Below, in pieces: positions 25,930-35,320 of a DNA stretch of 64,000 nucleotides (the stretch's first letter is position 1; the number at the start of each line of letters is the position of its first letter). The notes under the pieces are model-generated. The model did no database searches and had not been told where the DNA came from. It saw only the letters and a program-made list of their open reading frames with translations. The position numbers and the translations under genes were made by a program. Origin of the DNA: Streptomyces sp. NRRL B-1347. GTDB taxonomy: Bacteria > Actinomycetota > Actinomycetes > Streptomycetales > Streptomycetaceae. The stretch covers positions 1 through 64,000 of the forward strand of contig NZ_JOJM01000009.1 of the NCBI RefSeq assembly GCF_000720325.1, written 5' to 3'.

Positions 25930-26937
25930 CTAGGCCGCGGACATGACCCGCTCGAGGCCGTCGAAGTCCTCCACGCACTTGCCGCAGCCCAGCGCCACGC
26001 TGTCCAGCGGGTCGTCGGCCACGAAGACGGGGATGCCCGTCGCGGAGGCGAGGCGCAGGTCGAGCCCGGGCAGGAGCGCGCCGCCCCCGGTGAGGACGAT
26101 GCCGTGCTCCATGACGTCCCCGGACAGCTCCGGCGGGCACTCCTCGAGGGTGGTCCGCACCGCCGAGATGATCGCCTCGACGGGCTCGTCGAGAGCGGAC
26201 CGCACCTCCCGCACGGTCAGCTCCACCGTCTTCGGCAGGCCGCCCACCTTCTCGCGGCCCCGCACGGTGAACGTGCGCTCCTCGAAGGAGTCGTCGTCGG
26301 GCACCGGCCACGCCGAGCCGATGCCGACCTTGACGTCCTCTGCGGTGCGCTCGCCGATGAGGAGGGCGTGCTCCTTGCGCACGTAGTCGGTGATCGCGGT
26401 GTCGAGGCGGTCGCCGCCGACGCGCAGGGACTGGGCGGTCACGATGCCGCCCAGGGAGATCACGGCGACCTCGGTGGTGCCGCCGCCGATGTCGACGACC
26501 ATGGAGCCGCGCGGCTCCGCCACGGGGAGGCCCGCGCCGATCGCCGCGGCCATCGGCTCCTCGACGAGGTGCACGGCCCGCGCCCCGGCCCGCTGCGCGG
26601 CGTGCACGATGGCGCGCCGCTCGACGGGCGTGACGCCGCTGGGGACGCACACCACCATGCGCGTGCGCGGACGGCGCCCCGGTACGGCCTTGCGCACGAA
26701 GTGCCGGATCATCTCCTCGGCCGCTTCGAAGTCGCTGATCACGCCGTCCTTGAGGGGGCGGATGGCCGTGATGGTGCCGGGGGTGCGGCCGATGGTCTCC
26801 TTGGCCTCCGTCCCCACGGCGAGCGCGGCCCGCGCGCCTTCCTTGACGGCGACCACGGACGGTTCGTTGAGCACGATGCCCTGACCGCGGACGTACAGAA
26901 GCGTGTTGGCGGTGCCGAGGTCGATCCCTATGTCCAT
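25930..26937 (-). CDS. MreB-like actin homolog (second copy in window)
   Basis: Bacterial actin of 335 aa. Start at ATG 26937 ([20 protein letters not shown]). Actin-fold motifs are intact: phosphate-1 DLGTANT, phosphate-2 [18 protein letters not shown], the adenosine loop [11 protein letters not shown], and the conserved [14 protein letters not shown]. It is clearly paralogous to mreB at 29970 but lacks the N-terminal SFIGRD stretch that would place an amphipathic membrane-binding helix. Streptomyces are known to carry extra MreB-like proteins (Mbl and another) used in sporulation or stress. It is monocistronic, divergent from folC and 3 kb from the main mre cluster. Which named paralog it corresponds to cannot be decided here. 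Confidence 0.9.
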   Translation of the reverse strand: MDIGIDLGTANTLLYVRGQGIVLNEPSVVAVKEGARAALAVGTEAKETIGRTPGTITAIRPLKDGVISDFEAAEEMIRHFVRKAVPGRRPRTRMVVCVPSGVTPVERRAIVHAAQRAGARAVHLVEEPMAAAIGAGLPVAEPRGSMVVDIGGGTTEVAVISLGGIVTAQSLRVGGDRLDTAITDYVRKEHALLIGERTAEDVKVGIGSAWPVPDDDSFEERTFTVRGREKVGGLPKTVELTVREVRSALDEPVEAIISAVRTTLEECPPELSGDVMEHGIVLTGGGALLPGLDLRLASATGIPVFVADDPLDSVALGCGKCVEDFDGLERVMSAA

Positions 26938-27135
26938 GATCGCCAAGTTTGCCGGGCCCGTTCGGGTGACGGAGGGACCAAAGTCCCGAATCGGACAGGT
27001 CGAAGGTCCCGACCCGTGCCGGATACGGCCCGCGCCCGCCTGCGCGGACACGCTCCGGGGGCCGGCCGGGGCGCGGAGGCGGGCGGCCCCGGGCACGCGG
27101 GGTCCGCCCGCCCGGCCGCTGTCGGTGGGTCTCCG

Positions 27136-27141
27136 TAGACT
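27136..27141 (+). promoter_or_regulatory. -10 box placing the folC start at +1
   Basis: TAGACT ends 7 nt before the folC GTG and no ribosome site lies between, so a leaderless transcript is likely. Confidence 0.55.
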
Positions 27142-27148
27142 GGCGTAC

Positions 27149-28684
27149 GTGAGTGACCTCCCGCCGAACGACAGCCCGCGCGACGACGAGACCGGCCCGG
27201 CCGACCCCGCCGACCAGTTCGACGACATCGTCGCGGCCGAGACCGACCGCGACCCCGACCTCGCCGTGATCGAGGCGGGCAGCCGCACCCTGCGCACCCA
27301 GGCAGGCCCGCCGCAGGCCGACGTCCCGGCCCGCCCCGCCGACCCCGAGGTGGACAGGGCGTTGCGCGAGGTCGAGAGGGAGCTCACGGCCCGCTGGCCC
27401 GAGACCAAGCTGGACCCGTCCCTGCGGCGCATCGCCACGCTGATGGACGTCCTCGGCGAGCCCCAGCGCGCGTACCCGTCGATCCACATCACGGGGACGA
27501 ACGGCAAGACGTCCACGGCCCGCATGGTCGAGGCCCTCCTCGGCGCCTTCGAGCTGCGCACCGGCCGGTACACCTCCCCGCACGTCCAGTCGATAACGGA
27601 ACGCATCAGCCTGGACGGCGCCCCCATCGCCCCCGAGCGCTTCATCGAGGCGTATCAGGACATCAAGCCGTACGTGGAGCTCGTCGACGCCAAGGAGGAG
27701 CACCGCCTCTCCTTCTTCGAGGTGCTCACGGGCATGGCGTACGCGGCCTTCGCGGACGCCCCGGTCGACGTCGCCGTTGTCGAGGTCGGCATGGGCGGCA
27801 CCTGGGACGCCACGAACGTGATCGACGGCGCGGTCGCCGTCGTCACCCCCATCGACCTGGACCACACCGACCGGCTCGGCAGCACGCCCGCCGAGATCGC
27901 CGTGGAGAAGTCCGGGATCGTCAAGCAGGACGCGACGGTCATCCTGGCCCAGCAGCCGGTGGAGGCCGCGCAGGTGCTCCTGAAGAAGGCCGTCGAGGTG
28001 GACGCGACGGTCGCGCGCGAGGGCCTTGAGTTCGGCCTCGCCGCCCGTCAGGTCGCCGTCGGCGGGCAGCTGCTCACGCTGCGCGGCCTCGGCGGCGAGT
28101 ACGAGGAGGTGTTCCTGCCGCTGCACGGCGAGCACCAGGCGCACAACGCGGCGGTGGCGCTCGCCGCCGTCGAGGCGTTCTTCGGCGTCGGCGCCCAGCG
28201 CGTGGAACCCCTGGACATCGAGACGGTCCGCAAGGCCTTCGCCTCGGTGGCGTCCCCGGGCCGCCTCGAGGTCGTCCGCCGCTCGCCCACGGTCGTCCTG
28301 GACGCCGCGCACAACCCGGCGGGGGCCCGCGCCGCCGCCGCGTCCATCGGCGAGGTCTTCGACTTCAGCCGGCTGATCGGCGTCCTCGGCGTGAGCGACG
28401 GGAAGAACGCGCGCGGGATGCTGGAGGCCTTCGAGCCGATCTTCGCCGAGGTCGTCGTCACGCAGAACTCCAGCGACCGCGCCCTCGGCGCGGACGAGCT
28501 CGCGGCCATCGCCGTCGAGATCTTCGGCGACGACCGCGTCCAGGTGGAGCCGCGCCTGGACGACGCCCTGGAGGCGGCGGTCACCCTCGCCGAGGAGGAG
28601 GGCGAGTTCGCGGGCGGCGGCGTCCTCGTCACCGGCTCCGTCATCACCGTGGGTGAGGCCCGACTGCTCCTGGGAAGGCGCTGA
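27149..28684 (+). CDS. folC: Folylpolyglutamate synthase / dihydrofolate synthase
   Basis: Mur-ligase family enzyme (511 aa) that adds glutamate to dihydropteroate and reduced folates. P-loop GTNGKTST at 116-123, conserved [17 protein letters not shown], the [13 protein letters not shown] segment [26 protein letters not shown], and a C-terminal domain with [10 protein letters not shown] and [12 protein letters not shown]. The N-terminal ~75 residues are an acidic/Asp-rich actinobacterial extension. GTG 27149 is supported by the -10 box 7 nt upstream. It is followed 5 bp later by the DUF4233 gene, the conserved actinobacterial partner, so the two are an operon. Confidence 0.95.
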   Translation: MSDLPPNDSPRDDETGPADPADQFDDIVAAETDRDPDLAVIEAGSRTLRTQAGPPQADVPARPADPEVDRALREVERELTARWPETKLDPSLRRIATLMDVLGEPQRAYPSIHITGTNGKTSTARMVEALLGAFELRTGRYTSPHVQSITERISLDGAPIAPERFIEAYQDIKPYVELVDAKEEHRLSFFEVLTGMAYAAFADAPVDVAVVEVGMGGTWDATNVIDGAVAVVTPIDLDHTDRLGSTPAEIAVEKSGIVKQDATVILAQQPVEAAQVLLKKAVEVDATVAREGLEFGLAARQVAVGGQLLTLRGLGGEYEEVFLPLHGEHQAHNAAVALAAVEAFFGVGAQRVEPLDIETVRKAFASVASPGRLEVVRRSPTVVLDAAHNPAGARAAAASIGEVFDFSRLIGVLGVSDGKNARGMLEAFEPIFAEVVVTQNSSDRALGADELAAIAVEIFGDDRVQVEPRLDDALEAAVTLAEEEGEFAGGGVLVTGSVITVGEARLLLGRR

Positions 28685-28689
28685 CCGCT

Positions 28690-29046
28690 GTGCGTACGCT
28701 CTGTTCTTCGACCCTGATCGGCGAGTTCTTCGTCATCGGCTTCGCGGGTCTGGTCGCCATGAAGGACCCGGACCTGGAGACCGGCACGGTCTGGACGGTG
28801 TGCGGCGTCGCGATGGCCCTGTCCGTCCTGCTGTGCGGCATGGTCACCCGGCCGGGTGGGGTCCAGCTCGGCTGGGCCCTGCAGGTCGCCCTGATCGCGA
28901 GCGGCTTCGTGGTGCCGATCATGTTCTTCATGGGGGCGATGTTCGCCGCGCTGTGGTGGGCGTCCGTGCACTTCGGCCAGAAGATCGACGAGGCGAAGGC
29001 GCGGTTCGCTGCGCTGGCCGAGCAGGGGGAGGCCTCCGGGGGCTGA
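28690..29046 (+). CDS. DUF4233 membrane protein
   Basis: Small protein of 118 aa with three to four membrane segments (residues ~8-28, 38-58, 66-96). It starts at GTG 28690, 5 bp after folC. The family is known almost only from actinobacteria and nearly always lies directly after folC, which supports the call. The C-terminus is a short basic/acidic helix. Its function is not known. Confidence 0.88.
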   Translation: MRTLCSSTLIGEFFVIGFAGLVAMKDPDLETGTVWTVCGVAMALSVLLCGMVTRPGGVQLGWALQVALIASGFVVPIMFFMGAMFAALWWASVHFGQKIDEAKARFAALAEQGEASGG

Positions 29047-29080
29047 GCGGGCCTTCGCCCCCGGGCCCCGGGCCGTGCGT

Positions 29081-29117
29081 CGCGCTGCGCGCTTGTCCTC
29101 AATCGCCGGACGGGCTT
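29081..29117 (-). repeat. Two-hairpin dispersed intergenic element, copy C (inverted)
   Basis: On the minus strand: CGTCC-loop(GGCGATTGA)-GGAC, then GCGC-GCA-GCGC. It lies 34 bp after the DUF4233 stop. Confidence 0.7.
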
Positions 29118-29270
29118 TATCGGTGCTGCGGCGGTCGCTTTCCCTGTGAATCCGACCTGCCGGAGTGGCCCGTTATCGCGCTCACCCGATGGCCACCCTC
29201 CGTAGTGCCCCCGGTATCGTGCGGAACCCATCCCATGTGATCGTAAAAACACCGCTTGGAGCCGCACACC

Positions 29271-29684
29271 ATGAGCCAGCGCACGCTCGTTCTTCTCAAG
29301 CCCGACACCGTCCGCCGCGGACTGATCGGGGAGATCATCGGCCGTATCGAGCGCAAGGCGGGCTGGGCCATCTCCGCGCTGGAACTGCGCAGCCTGGACC
29401 AGGACACCCTGGAGGCGCACTACGGGGAGCACAAGGGCAAGCCGTTCTACGAGCCGCTGGTCGCCTTCATGGCCTCCGGCCCGGTCGTCGCCCTCGTCGT
29501 CGAGGGTGAGCGCGTGATCGAGGGAATGCGCCAGCTCGCGGGCCCGACCGACCCGATCGCCGCCGCGCCCGGCTCCATCCGCGGCGACTTCGGCAGCATC
29601 GTCCGGGAGAACCTGGTGCACGCCTCGGACTCCGAGGAGTCCGCCGAGCGCGAGCTGAAGATCTTCTTTCCGGGTCTCGTCTGA
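29271..29684 (+). CDS. ndk: Nucleoside diphosphate kinase
   Basis: Transfers phosphate between nucleoside di- and triphosphates. 137 aa, the normal length. ATG 29271 has GGAG 9 nt upstream and gives MSQRTLVLLKPD. Active-site histidine in ENLVHASDS near residue 116, with the family motifs KPD, FYEPLVAFMASGPVVA and GSIRGDF. Single gene closed by a strong U-tailed terminator. Confidence 0.97.
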   Translation: MSQRTLVLLKPDTVRRGLIGEIIGRIERKAGWAISALELRSLDQDTLEAHYGEHKGKPFYEPLVAFMASGPVVALVVEGERVIEGMRQLAGPTDPIAAAPGSIRGDFGSIVRENLVHASDSEESAERELKIFFPGLV

Positions 29685-29732
29685 GATTCCCAGTTCTGAC
29701 ATGTAGTCAGTGCGAACGCTCCACCGACCAGG

Positions 29733-29760
29733 GACGGCCGAAGAAATTCGGCCGTCTTTT
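29733..29760 (+). terminator. Intrinsic terminator of ndk
   Basis: Stem GACGGCCGAA/TTCGGCCGTC (29733-29742 with 29747-29756) with a GAAA tetraloop followed by TTTT. A textbook terminator with a U-run, uncommon in this genome type. Confidence 0.92.
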
Positions 29761-29969
29761 GGCATATGCGCCCCGATTGGGGGAACCCGTGCCTCGGATG
29801 GCACGTCTCCAAGAGCGGGGCGGCACATCATCTGCTGACAATGGCGGAGACCCTCGCGCCGTGTGCGTGCGGGCGAGACTACGATGGAAGCCTCCACGCC
29901 ACACAGCACCCACCTCGCCTACCTAACAAGCCATCACACGCTCCACTAGGGAAGGCCAGACGCATCCTC

Positions 29970-31001
29970 ATGGGGAACAACATGTCGTTCATCGGCCGTG
30001 ACATGGCTGTCGACCTCGGGACCGCCAACACGCTGGTGTACGTCAGGGGTCGGGGGATCGTACTCAACGAGCCGTCCGTCGTCGCGATCAACACCAACAC
30101 CGGCGGCATCCTCGCGGTCGGCGCAGAAGCGAAGAAGATGATCGGGCGCACGCCCGGCAACATCGTCGCGGTGCGCCCGTTGAAGGACGGCGTCATCGCC
30201 GACTTCGAGATCACCGAGCGGATGCTCCGCTACTTCATCCTGAAGATCCACAAGCGTCGGTATCTGGCCCGCCCGCGCGTCGTCGTCTGCGTGCCCTCCG
30301 GCATCACCGGAGTCGAGCGCCGCGCCGTCATCGAGGCCTCCTCGCAGGCGGGTGCCCGCCAGGTGCACATCATCGAGGAGCCCATGGCCGCCGCCATCGG
30401 CTCCGGCCTGCCGGTCCACGAGGCCACCGGCAACATGGTCGTGGACATCGGCGGCGGCACCACCGAGGTCGCGGTGATCTCCCTCGGCGGAATCGTCACG
30501 GCACAGTCCATCCGCGTCGCGGGCGACGAGCTGGACAACGCGATCATCCAGCACATCAAGAAGGAGTACTCCCTCCTCCTCGGTGAGCGCACGGCCGAGC
30601 AGATCAAGATCACCATCGGTTCCGCGTACGACATGGACGCCGACGAGCACACCGAGATCCGCGGCCGCGACCTGGTCTCCGGCCTGCCCAAGACCGTGGT
30701 GATCTCCGCGGCCGAGGTCCGCAAGGCGATCGAGGAGCCCGTCAACGCCATCGTCGACGCGGTCAAGACCACGCTCGACAAGTGCCCGCCCGAGCTGTCC
30801 GGCGACGTCATGGACCGCGGCATCGTCCTGACCGGCGGCGGCGCGCTCCTGCGCGGCCTCGACGAGCGGCTGCGCCGCGAGACGGGCATGCCGATCCACA
30901 TCGCCGAGGACCCGCTGGACAGCGTGGCGCTCGGCTCCGGCAAGTGCGTCGAGGAGTTCGAGGCGCTGCAGCAGGTGCTCGACGCCCAGCCGCGCCGCTG
31001 A
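29970..31001 (+). CDS. mreB: Rod-shape protein MreB (actin homolog)
   Basis: Actin-like filament protein (343 aa) that in Streptomyces organises spore-wall synthesis rather than hyphal elongation. Start ATG 29970 (MGNN); ATG 29982 (MSFIGRD) has GGGGAA closely upstream and is an alternative. Motifs: [43 protein letters not shown] written here as [13 protein letters not shown], and [14 protein letters not shown]. It heads the mreB-mreC-mreD-pbp2-rodA cluster but is separated from mreC by 301 bp containing a hairpin. Confidence 0.97.
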   Translation: MGNNMSFIGRDMAVDLGTANTLVYVRGRGIVLNEPSVVAINTNTGGILAVGAEAKKMIGRTPGNIVAVRPLKDGVIADFEITERMLRYFILKIHKRRYLARPRVVVCVPSGITGVERRAVIEASSQAGARQVHIIEEPMAAAIGSGLPVHEATGNMVVDIGGGTTEVAVISLGGIVTAQSIRVAGDELDNAIIQHIKKEYSLLLGERTAEQIKITIGSAYDMDADEHTEIRGRDLVSGLPKTVVISAAEVRKAIEEPVNAIVDAVKTTLDKCPPELSGDVMDRGIVLTGGGALLRGLDERLRRETGMPIHIAEDPLDSVALGSGKCVEEFEALQQVLDAQPRR

Positions 31002-31302
31002 CCCTTGGGGAAGACGACGCGTACGCGGCGACGACGCGGGGGCACCCGGTCGACGTCCCGCCGCGTCGCGCACCACGCGCCCGGTCACCACGGTGGCCGG
31101 GCGGCCCGCGTCCGCTGACCGGACGTCACGACCCGCACACGACCTGACGTGAAAAGGTCCGCCGTACGAGTGCCTGCCGCCTCGTGCGGCGGATCGTTGA
31201 TATATAGGCAAGGCATAAGAATTCCGCGGACTTCGGGGCTCCGGGGACCCCGCGGGCTCACATTCCGCAGATTCCTACTTGAGGAAGGCACGGCCGCCGC
31301 AC
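31002..31302 (+). other. mreB-mreC intergenic region
   Basis: 301 bp with a 12-bp stem hairpin (31159-31192) followed by an AT-rich patch (GATATATAGG, 31199-31208) that is unusual for this genome. It may hold a separate mreC promoter. No gene is visible. Confidence 0.5.
31159..31192 (+). terminator. Hairpin between mreB and mreC (terminator or attenuator)
   Basis: CCGCCGTACGAG pairs with CTCGTGCGGCGG (one G-U) around a 10-nt loop. It could end the mreB transcript before the mreCD genes. Confidence 0.6.
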
Positions 31303-32253
31303 GTGAGGGACACACGAGAGAGCCGGCTGCTCCTGGTGCTGCTGATCGCCATCGCGTTCGCACTGATCACGGTGGACATCCGTGGTGGCGAGGATTCACC
31401 GGTCGACGGTGCCCGACAGGCCGCCGCCACGGTCTTCGGCCCGGTCGAGGACGGCATGGCGGGCGCAGTGGACCCGATCGGCAACGCCATCGGCGCGGTC
31501 CGCGACTCCGGTGACCGCCACGACCGCATCGCGCAACTGGAGCGGGAGAACGCCGCGCTCAAGGCCAAGCTCGGCAGCGACGACCGCAACCGCAGCCGGG
31601 TCAAACAGCTCGACTCCCTGCTCAAGAAGGCGGGCGCGGGCCAGTACGGCATCAAGGGCGCGGAGGTCATCGGCATAGGAGCGGCCCAGGGCTTCTCCTG
31701 GACGGTCACCATCGACGCCGGCGCGAACGACGGCCTGAAGCGCGACATGACGGTCCTCAACGGCGAAGGACTGGTCGGCCGCGTCACCACCGTCGGCCCG
31801 TCCACCGCGACGGTCCTGCTCGCCAACGACCCCGACTTCACCGTCGGCACCCGCATGGAGAAGACCGACGAGCTCGGCTTCGCCTCCGGCCAGGGCGACC
31901 GCCCGCTGCGGGTCCAGATGCTCAACGGCAAGGCGAAGATCAAGAAGGGCGACCGCCTGGTCACCTTCGGCTCGCAGGCCGACAAGCCGTTCGTGCCCGG
32001 CGTCCCCGTCGGCGAGGTCGTCCGCGTCGACCCCTCCGGCGGCGACCTGACCCGGAACGTGTACGTACGGCCGTACGTGGGATTCACCAAGCTGGACGTC
32101 GTCGGCGTCGTCGTCGAGGCCCCCCGCAAGGACCCCCGCGACACCGTCCTGCCCGACAAGCCCGCCAAGCCCAAGCCCGCCCCGACCGTGACGGTCACCG
32201 CGACGCCGTCCGGGCAGGCACCCGCCGACGGCACCGAGCGATACGAGCAGTAG
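31303..32253 (+). CDS. mreC: Rod-shape protein MreC
   Basis: Bitopic scaffold (316 aa) linking MreB inside to PBP2/RodA outside. I choose GTG 31303 (MRDTRESRLLLVLL), preceded at a distance by GAGGAAGG; an in-frame TTG at 31279 is less likely. Membrane helix at residues ~7-27, coiled coil ~75-110 (AQLERENAALKAKLGSDDRN), then the beta-rich periplasmic-type domain (VIGIGAAQGFSWTVTIDAG, VGRVTTVGPSTATVLLA). Pro/Lys-rich tail. mreD follows 13 bp later. Confidence 0.95.
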   Translation: MRDTRESRLLLVLLIAIAFALITVDIRGGEDSPVDGARQAAATVFGPVEDGMAGAVDPIGNAIGAVRDSGDRHDRIAQLERENAALKAKLGSDDRNRSRVKQLDSLLKKAGAGQYGIKGAEVIGIGAAQGFSWTVTIDAGANDGLKRDMTVLNGEGLVGRVTTVGPSTATVLLANDPDFTVGTRMEKTDELGFASGQGDRPLRVQMLNGKAKIKKGDRLVTFGSQADKPFVPGVPVGEVVRVDPSGGDLTRNVYVRPYVGFTKLDVVGVVVEAPRKDPRDTVLPDKPAKPKPAPTVTVTATPSGQAPADGTERYEQ

Positions 32254-32266
32254 GAGCACTGACACC

Positions 32267-32941
32267 ATGCGCTTCAACCGGATCCTGCTCTCCAGCGCCC
32301 TCGTCGTGGTCGCCCTCGTCGTCCAGGTCAGCGTGCTCGCCCGGCTCCAGCTGCCGGGCGCCGTCCCCGACCTGGTGCTGCTCACCGTCCTCGGCCTGGC
32401 CTTCGTCTACGGCCACGTCGGCGGCGCCCTGATCGGCTTCGGCGCGGGCCTGCTCACCGACCTGGCGCCGCCCGCCGACCACGCCGCCGGGCGCTACGCC
32501 CTCGTGCTGTGCGTCATCGGCTACCTCGCGGGCCTCGCCAAGCCCGAGACCGGCCGACTGCGCTCCGCCAGTGGCCCGCTCTTCGTCGTGGTCGGCGCCG
32601 CCGTCGGCTCGACGCTCCTGTACGCGGGCGTGGGTGCCCTCGTCGGCGACGACGCGGCCCGCCACGTCGGCCTCGGCGGCCTGCTGTTCACGGCCGCCCT
32701 GTACGACCTGCTGCTCGCGCCGTTCACCATTCCGCTGATCATCGCGCTCGCCCGCCGCGCCGAGAACGACCCGCTGGGCGAGACCGCCGGGGGCGGCAAG
32801 GCCGCCGACGTCTCCTCGGGCTTCCTGTCCTCCGGCACCGGCCTGAGCATCGGCAACCAGCGCGGCGGCGGCCTGCGCACCAAGGCGGCCAAGGTCCGCG
32901 CCGCCCGCGCCGGACGGATCAAGGGGGTCAAGCGCCTGTGA
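32267..32941 (+). CDS. mreD: Rod-shape protein MreD
   Basis: Polytopic membrane protein (224 aa) of the elongasome. Five hydrophobic segments in the first ~165 residues, including RLQLPGAVPDLVLLTVLGLAF with the family's PDL motif and GFGAGLLTDLAPP with the conserved GFxxGLLxDL. The basic C-terminal ~60 residues (AAKVRAARAGRIKGVKRL) should be cytoplasmic. ATG 32267 is 13 bp after mreC. Confidence 0.95.
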   Translation: MRFNRILLSSALVVVALVVQVSVLARLQLPGAVPDLVLLTVLGLAFVYGHVGGALIGFGAGLLTDLAPPADHAAGRYALVLCVIGYLAGLAKPETGRLRSASGPLFVVVGAAVGSTLLYAGVGALVGDDAARHVGLGGLLFTAALYDLLLAPFTIPLIIALARRAENDPLGETAGGGKAADVSSGFLSSGTGLSIGNQRGGGLRTKAAKVRAARAGRIKGVKRL

Positions 32942-33067
32942 GCGCACCGCAGTTGACGTACGGCGAAGGCGGCGCACCCGTCGACGTACGGAACAGGGGA
33001 GGAGCGAAGCAGTGACCAACGCCCACCCGTCGCCCGCCACCGCCCTTCCGAAGAAGGGGCTGCGCCC

Positions 33068-35320
33068 ATGACCAACATTCCCGAGACCGGCCGGACGCCA
33101 CGCGTCCAGATCCGCCTCGTCGTCATCCAGATCCTCGTCGTCTCGCTGCTCCTCACCCTCGGCGGCCGCCTCTGGTACCTCCAGGTCCGCAACGGCGACG
33201 AGTACGCCGAGGAGGCCTCCGGCAACCACGTCCAGCAGGTCGTCCAGCCCGCCGTGCGCGGCGAGATCCTCGACGCCCGCGGCGTGCCCATCGCCGACAA
33301 CCAGACCCGCCTCGTGGTCTCCGCGTCCCGCACCGAGCTGATGAAGATGAAGGACGACGGCGCGGGCGTCCTCGCCAAGCTCGCCGACGTCCTCGGCATG
33401 AGCACCAAGGACGTCTCGGACAAGGTCCGGCTGTGCGACTCCAAGACCCCGCAGCCCTGCTGGAACGGCTCGCCGTACCAGCCGATCCCCATCACCGACG
33501 AGGCCACGCCCAAGCAGGCCCTGCAGATCCGCGAGCGCTCCGAGGACTTCCCCGGCATCACCGCCGAGCCCACCGCCGTCCGCCGCTACGGCGCGCCCGG
33601 CAAGGCGAACACCGCCCAGGTCCTCGGCTACCTCTCGCCCGTCACGGACGACGAGATCAACAAGGCCAAGGACACCGACTCGCCGTTCCTGCGCTCCGAC
33701 CAGGTGGGCCGCTCCGGCCTCGAGCGCACGTACGACAAGCAGCTGCGCGGCAAGGCCGGCGTCACCCGCTACGAGGTCGACAACCTCGGGCGGGTCATAG
33801 GGAAGGCCAAGTCCGACAAGGCCGAGCCCGGCTCGAACGTCGTGACCAGCATCGACGCCCGCGTCCAGGCCGTGTCCGAGTACTGGCTGAACGACGCGAT
33901 GAAGAAGGCGCGCGACGAGTTCGACGACAACACCGGCGAGAACTACAAGGCCGACGCGGGCGCCGTCGTCGTCATGGAGAACAAGACCGGGCGCGTGGTC
34001 GCCATGGCCTCCAACCCGACGTACGACCCGAACGCCTGGGTCGGCGGCATCTCCGGCAAGGACTACGCCAAGCTCACCGGCAAGAAGTCCAACTACCCGC
34101 TCCTGAACCGCGCCATCCAGGGCCAGGCCGCCCCGGGCTCGATCTTCAAGGTCATCCCGACGACCGCCGCCGTCAACGCGGGCTACGAGTTCAACGGCCG
34201 CTACCCCTGCCCCAGCTCGTACGCGATCGGCGGCCAGGTCTTCAAGAACTTCGAGTCCCAGGGCCACGGCAGCATCACGCTCGGCCAGGCCCTGGAGGTC
34301 TCCTGCGACACCGTCTACTACAAGCTGTCGCACGACGAGTGGCGCAAGGACGGCGGCAACAAGCCGGCGAAGGACCCCAAGGACTGGTTCTACAAGACCG
34401 CCCACCAGTTCGGCCTTGGCAAGGAGACCGGCGTCGACCTCCCCAACGAGGTCAGCGGCCGCGTCCCCGACCGCCGCTGGAAGAAGGACTACTGGAAGGC
34501 CAACAAGGACGCCTGGTGCAAGCAGGGCAAGAAGAGCGGCGACTACGCCGAGCGCATCGCCTACGAGAACTGCCTCGAAGGCATGAAGATGCGCGCCGGT
34601 GACTCCGTCAACTACTCCATCGGCCAGGGCGACACCCTCGTCACGCCCATCCAGATGGCCACCATCTACTCCGCCATCGCCAACGGCGGCACCCTCTACG
34701 ACCCCACCGTCGGCAAGGCGATCATCAGCCCCGACGGCAAGCACGTCGAGGAGATCAAGCCCAAGGCGCACGGCAAGCTGCCCATGGACGCGGCCCTGCG
34801 CAAGGACATAGACGGTGCCCTCGCCGACGTCGCCACCAAGGGAACCGCCGCCTGGCGGTTCGGCGGCTGGCCGCAGGACAAGATCCCGATGCACGCCAAG
34901 ACGGGCACCGCCGAGGTCTACGGCAAGCAGACGACGTCGTGGTTCGCGACGTACACCAAGGACTACTCGATCGTGATGACGATCTCCCAGGGCGGTACGG
35001 GCTCCGGCGCCTCCGGACCCGCCGTGCGCCAGATCTACAACGCGATCTACGGCCTCGACGACAGCGGCAACCAGGACCTGAAGAAGGCCCTGCTGCCCGA
35101 GCCGCAGAAGTCCCTGCCGAAGATCGGGGCCGACGGCTCCATCGACGCCCCGAAGATCAAGCCGTACAAGCCCGGCAAGCCCAAGACGCCGCAGGAGCTG
35201 CAGGACCAGCAACAGCAGCAGGACCAGCAGCAACAGGACCAGCAGGACCCGGGTCGGCGGGACCAGGACCAGGACCAGCAGGAACTCGCGGGCGCGCCCG
35301 CGGGCTGGAGGCGCGACTGA
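33068..35320 (+). CDS. mrdA: Penicillin-binding protein 2 (class B transpeptidase)
   Basis: Monofunctional transpeptidase (750 aa) that crosslinks peptidoglycan with RodA. One membrane helix (residues ~18-38), a dimerisation domain (RGEILDARGVPIADN), then the catalytic domain with S358 in APGSIFK (SxxK), S412 in SCD (SxD variant) and K611 in HAKTGTAEV (KTG). All are intact. The C-terminal ~45 residues are an unusual Gln/Asp-rich disordered tail. ATG 33068 has GAAGGGG upstream. The stop overlaps the rodA start (ATGATG-type TGATG), so the two are coupled. 126 bp separate it from mreD. Confidence 0.95.
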   Translation: MTNIPETGRTPRVQIRLVVIQILVVSLLLTLGGRLWYLQVRNGDEYAEEASGNHVQQVVQPAVRGEILDARGVPIADNQTRLVVSASRTELMKMKDDGAGVLAKLADVLGMSTKDVSDKVRLCDSKTPQPCWNGSPYQPIPITDEATPKQALQIRERSEDFPGITAEPTAVRRYGAPGKANTAQVLGYLSPVTDDEINKAKDTDSPFLRSDQVGRSGLERTYDKQLRGKAGVTRYEVDNLGRVIGKAKSDKAEPGSNVVTSIDARVQAVSEYWLNDAMKKARDEFDDNTGENYKADAGAVVVMENKTGRVVAMASNPTYDPNAWVGGISGKDYAKLTGKKSNYPLLNRAIQGQAAPGSIFKVIPTTAAVNAGYEFNGRYPCPSSYAIGGQVFKNFESQGHGSITLGQALEVSCDTVYYKLSHDEWRKDGGNKPAKDPKDWFYKTAHQFGLGKETGVDLPNEVSGRVPDRRWKKDYWKANKDAWCKQGKKSGDYAERIAYENCLEGMKMRAGDSVNYSIGQGDTLVTPIQMATIYSAIANGGTLYDPTVGKAIISPDGKHVEEIKPKAHGKLPMDAALRKDIDGALADVATKGTAAWRFGGWPQDKIPMHAKTGTAEVYGKQTTSWFATYTKDYSIVMTISQGGTGSGASGPAVRQIYNAIYGLDDSGNQDLKKALLPEPQKSLPKIGADGSIDAPKIKPYKPGKPKTPQELQDQQQQQDQQQQDQQDPGRRDQDQDQQELAGAPAGWRRD

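Noticed and set aside
31149..31514. Open frame across the mreB-mreC gap and into mreC
   Set aside because: It covers the hairpin and AT patch, is basic and low-complexity, and conflicts with the well-supported mreC frame.
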